Of a stretch of DNA of 64,000 nt, positions 62,957 through 64,000 are shown one piece after another. The notes beneath the pieces are model-generated. The model did no database searches and was not told the DNA's origin. It saw only the letters and a list, made by a program, of their open reading frames with translations. The number at the start of each line of letters is the position of its first letter. Within the stretch, counting starts at the first letter, position 1. Source of the DNA: Catalinimonas alkaloidigena. Its GTDB lineage: Bacteria; Bacteroidota; Bacteroidia; Cytophagales; Flexibacteraceae. The stretch covers positions 837,222-901,221 of the forward strand of contig NZ_FNFO01000002.1 in NCBI RefSeq assembly GCF_900100765.1, in the 5' to 3' direction. The position numbers and the translations under genes are program-made.

Positions 62957-63871
62957 CTACGACTCGTTCAGGACCTTGGCGCGAGGTTGGGGGAGGCGGG
63001 GACGGCTGGCGATAAACACGCCGAGGAGAATCAGCAGCCCCAGCCCGATTTTGGTCCAGGTCAGTTGGTCTTTGCCCAGCATCACGGCAAACCAGGCGGC
63101 CATGGGCGGTTGCAGGTAGATGTAAATGCCGGCTACCGACGCGCTGACGGTGCGCAGGGCCACGGCGTTGAACAGGTACGGCAGAATGGTCACGCCAATC
63201 ACCACGAACACCACACTGCCCCACACTTCGGCCGGAAACTGGCTCCACTGAATCTGTTGCAACGGGACGATGCCGAAGGGCACTACCAAAAGCACACCGA
63301 ACAGGAAGTTCCACTTCATGATCGTGAACGGATGGTAGCGTTGCGCGAGCGGACGCGTCAAAATCAGGTAACCGCCGTAGCTCACCGCACTAACCAGCAC
63401 CAGCAGGTCGCCTTCGAGCGAGCCGGTCGTCTCAGCCGAGCGACTGTTGACCACCAGCAGCACCGTACCTCCGGCGGCCAGCAGCGTACCCAGCATCTTC
63501 CGGCGCGTCATCGGTTCGCCGATCAGGAAAGAAGACCCGACCAAGACCACAATGGGCGACAGGATGGTCAGCAGCGAGGCGTTGATGGGGGCCGTCAAAC
63601 TCAGCCCTTTGAAAATCAGGAGCATGTTGCCCGCGATGCCCAGCAGTGCTCCGAGCAACATCTTCCCCAGGTCGCGCCGCGAACGGATGGGCTCGCGGAC
63701 GGTGAACCGATGCAACAGCCAGAACACCAGCGCCGTCGGAACAACGCGGATGGAGATGAACGCAAACGGCGGTACCCATTCGGGCATGGCGATTTTGGCG
63801 ATGCTGAAGTTGGCCGCGAACAACACGGACGTGAGAAAGAGCGCCAGGTGCGCCCGCACAAGTGGATTCAC
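62957..63871 (-). CDS. EamA/DMT-family transporter
   Basis: A 304-residue inner-membrane protein with ten helices in two EamA repeats. The first opens HLALFLTSVLFAANFSIAKI, the second DLLVLVSAVSYGGYLILTRP. The family exports amino acids, purines or other metabolites by proton exchange. The start is GTG 63871, giving VNPLVRAHLALF. It is convergent with nothing close by and ends at 62957, about 150 bp from the direct-repeat operator. Confidence 0.92.
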   Translation of the reverse strand: MNPLVRAHLALFLTSVLFAANFSIAKIAMPEWVPPFAFISIRVVPTALVFWLLHRFTVREPIRSRRDLGKMLLGALLGIAGNMLLIFKGLSLTAPINASLLTILSPIVVLVGSSFLIGEPMTRRKMLGTLLAAGGTVLLVVNSRSAETTGSLEGDLLVLVSAVSYGGYLILTRPLAQRYHPFTIMKWNFLFGVLLVVPFGIVPLQQIQWSQFPAEVWGSVVFVVIGVTILPYLFNAVALRTVSASVAGIYIYLQPPMAAWFAVMLGKDQLTWTKIGLGLLILLGVFIASRPRLPQPRAKVLNES

Positions 63872-64000
63872 GGCGCAAAAGTAGAGAAAGAGTTAAGAGT
63901 TAAGATGGGTTTCCCCTGTTTGAGTGGATGAGGAGTTAAGCTACAGTAGTTGATAAATGTTGTGTCTGTAAAGCTTCATATTTTACTGGACTCAGATATC

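Overview
The window looks like chromosomal DNA of a GC-rich member of the Bacteroidota, most likely order Cytophagales. The evidence is a type IX secretion (T9SS) C-terminal tail, two SusC/SusD pairs, an ECF sigma/FecR/SusC signalling set, few clear Shine-Dalgarno sequences, at least one promoter matching the Bacteroidota -33/-7 pattern (TTG ... TAnnTTTG), and an alpha/beta-fused 2-oxoacid dehydrogenase E1. No rRNA, tRNA or CRISPR array was seen.

Layout. 0-5.2 kb: the end of a T9SS-secreted protein, a small membrane protein, the fused E1 dehydrogenase and a small exported protein. 5.6-12.3 kb: ECF sigma, FecR anti-sigma, STN-bearing SusC and SusD, a nutrient-sensing uptake locus. 12.4-16.4 kb: a two-helix membrane protein, a four-PAS histidine kinase and an Rrf2 regulator. 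16.4-21.1 kb: two matching candidate Rrf2 operators in front of a TonB-dependent receptor, a TauE/SafE exporter and a 1-Cys peroxiredoxin. 21.1-28.6 kb: a TolC protein with an export ATPase, an alanine/glycine symporter, a LysM-OmpA lipoprotein, a 1.16 kb gene-free stretch and a SiaC-like protein. 28.6-38.5 kb: housekeeping genes dprA, merR-type, M23 peptidase, alaS and recQ, with small accessory genes. 38.5-42 kb: a lipoprotein carrying a TonB C-terminal domain, a 44-residue lipoprotein, a LuxE-like enzyme, a lipoprotein and OsmC.

42.3-56.1 kb is a probable amino-sugar glycan locus: promoter, SusC, SusD, two giant FG-GAP/ASPIC lipoproteins and a GH20 hexosaminidase, all on the plus strand. 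The binding and import proteins, two large calcium-type repeat surface proteins and an exo-hexosaminidase would together capture and trim a GlcNAc- or GalNAc-containing glycan. The substrate is inferred from GH20 alone.

56.1-59.4 kb is the most unusual part. The 3' end of the GH20 gene recurs twice more as dead copies. Each dead copy sits about 45 bp from a truncated C-terminal piece of a tyrosine recombinase. Between the copies lie AT-rich foreign genes. Two of these are single-ORF units bracketed by short inverted repeats, each preceded by a similarly built hairpin (TTAACGG ... GTTG). This resembles a decayed gene-cassette array or repeatedly used integration site.

59.4-64 kb: a DUF1330-like protein, a nucleoside-hydrolase-like exported protein, an SDR/AraC operon with a 15-bp direct repeat at its head, and a DMT-family exporter.
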